Positions 13,864 through 14,185 of a DNA stretch of 14,185 bases are shown one piece after another (position 1 is the first letter of the stretch; each line of letters begins with the position of its first letter). Location: the NCBI GenBank assembly GCA_903907175.1, contig CAIVNB010000083.1, positions 1 through 14,185 on the forward strand. The letters run 5' to 3'. The notes below the pieces were generated by a model. The model was not told where the DNA came from and ran no database searches. It worked only from the letters and a program-made list of their open reading frames with translations. Source of the stretch: an uncultured bacterium (GTDB lineage Bacteria > Patescibacteriota > Minisyncoccia > Phycocordibacterales > UBA9973). The position numbers and the translations under genes were made by a program.

Positions 13864-13934
13864 AGCGGGGTAGAGAAGAGGTATCTCGTAAGGCTCATAA
13901 CCTTAAGACTCACGTTCGATTCGTGACCCCGCAA
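13864..13934 (+). tRNA. Initiator tRNA-Met (CAU)
   Basis: The 71-nt sequence folds as a cloverleaf. The acceptor pairs GCGGGG with CCCCGC while position 1 (A13864) faces A13933, an A-A mismatch at 1-72, the mark of formyl-accepting initiator tRNAs. The D stem is GAGA/TCTC, the anticodon stem TAAGG/CCTTA with loop CTCATAA (anticodon CAT at 13896-13898), and the T stem TCACG/CGTGA with loop TTCGATT. The discriminator is A; CCA is not encoded (the gene continues with CA). The anticodon stem has only two of the three consecutive G-C pairs usual in initiators; the third is A-T. The variable loop is 4 nt. Confidence 0.92.
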
Positions 13935-13936
13935 CA

Positions 13937-14047
13937 ATTCGGCAAGTGACATGCCAAAATGTCTCTGTCGAAGGTAGGCAAAGTTGCTATAACGGCGGCT
14001 CGACAAGTTTCGCAGCGCCGTCATGCTTTACTCGGTGGTAACGCCAT
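13937..14047 (+). other. Structured, GC-richer spacer between the two tRNA genes
   Basis: No protein or tRNA is found here. Counting through base 14075 gives roughly 48% GC, well above the neighbouring genes. Several short hairpins are possible: GGCA/TGCC (13941-13955), ACGGCG/CGCCGT (from 13992 to 14021) and TCGGTGG/CCATCGA (14032-14038 with 14044-14050). There are no matches I recognise to RNase P, SRP RNA or tmRNA. It may be an unknown non-coding RNA or processed tRNA precursor spacer. Confidence 0.4.
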
Positions 14048-14079
14048 CGACAAAAAGCAAAGCAGTTTGCTTTTTGTCG
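14048..14079 (+). repeat. Perfect 14-bp inverted repeat overlapping the 5' end of the second tRNA
   Basis: CGACAAAAAGCAAA (14048-14061) pairs perfectly with 14066-14079 across a GCAG loop. The last four bases of the right arm are the first four bases (GTCG) of the tRNA at 14076, so this hairpin and the tRNA acceptor stem are mutually exclusive. No T-tract follows, so it is not a normal terminator. Confidence 0.85.
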
Positions 14080-14148
14080 GGGTAGCTCAGTTGGTAGAGC
14101 ACAGGACTCATAAGCCTGGGGTCGTGGGTTCGATCCCCACCTCCGACA
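14076..14148 (+). tRNA. tRNA with CAU anticodon (elongator Met, or Ile2)
   Basis: This is a 73-nt cloverleaf: acceptor GTCGGGG/CTCCGAC (one G-T wobble), D stem GCTC/GAGC, anticodon stem CAGGA/GCCTG (4 pairs plus an A-G at 31-39), loop CTCATAA with CAT at 14109-14111, variable loop of 5 nt, T stem GTGGG/CCCAC with loop TTCGATC, and discriminator A. The 1-72 pair is G-C, so it is not an initiator. CAU anticodons serve elongator Met or, after lysidine modification, Ile2; the sequence alone does not settle which. CCA is not encoded. Confidence 0.93.
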
Positions 14149-14152
14149 CATT

Positions 14153-14171
14153 ACAAATTAATAAAATTTGT
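14153..14171 (+). other. AT-rich inverted repeat after the second tRNA
   Basis: ACAAATT (14153-14159) pairs with AATTTGT (14165-14171) across a 5-nt loop, a few bases after the tRNA end. It could be a weak terminator or processing signal; no T-tract is visible before the window ends. Confidence 0.3.
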
Positions 14172-14185
14172 GATAACCTTAAAAA

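Noticed and set aside
13839..14024. Minus-strand 61-aa ORF across the initiator tRNA
   Set aside because: It runs antisense through the tRNA and the structured spacer, and its composition reflects those RNAs.
14048..14079. Rho-independent terminator
   Set aside because: The hairpin is not followed by a T-tract on either strand; its right arm runs into the tRNA.
14076..14185. Mobile-element attachment site at the tRNA
   Set aside because: No integrase, direct repeat of the tRNA 3' end or other mobile-element gene is visible in the window.

Overview
The window reads as a piece of an AT-rich bacterial chromosome with compact, mostly co-directional genes. All long genes lie on the + strand, and only one small candidate gene lies on the - strand. 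Several traits point to a Patescibacteria (CPR) genome, probably a Parcubacteria-like lineage: a domain-reduced PheRS, short SecD, Gmad2-domain and DUF2207 membrane proteins, scattered GC-rich palindromes in an AT-rich background, and an almost complete lack of Shine-Dalgarno sites. This assignment is inferred from gene style; no rRNA is present. TGG encodes Trp and all the recognised genes end in TAA or TAG.

Layout. (1) 1-810: C-terminal part of a PD-(D/E)XK nuclease, cut by the window edge. A tiny - strand membrane-peptide ORF (801-911) converges on its end. (2) 975-3776: a 79-aa protein of unknown function, then pheS and pheT, both lacking accessory tRNA-binding domains. pheT carries two in-frame repeat insertions. 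(3) 3826-6129: secD-secF, the protein export motor subunits. (4) 6195-6944: an SPFH/slipin gene closed by a strong hairpin terminator. (5) 7086-11241: lemA, an orphan gene, a Gmad2-domain protein, a DUF2207 protein and the htpX metalloprotease, closed by a GC-rich terminator hairpin. (6) 11362-13045: gatC-gatA of the tRNA-dependent amidotransferase. (7) 13072-13689: a membrane-anchored protein with a HEPN-like RNxxxH motif. (8) 13690-14185: an RNA region with an initiator tRNA-Met, a degenerate upstream copy of it, a GC-richer structured spacer and a second CAU tRNA.

The genes fall into two themes. One is translation: PheRS, GatCA, two CAU-anticodon tRNAs. The other is the cell envelope: SecDF, slipin, LemA, Gmad2, DUF2207, HtpX, which together look like an export plus membrane quality-control neighbourhood.

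The most unusual signals are at RNA level. In the degenerate tRNA copy, 12 nt are perfectly complementary to the anticodon arm of the initiator tRNA just downstream. A long hairpin includes the first four bases of the second tRNA. A twin-hairpin element sits 8-9 nt before the start codons of slipin and lemA, and the two copies differ by compensatory base-pair changes.
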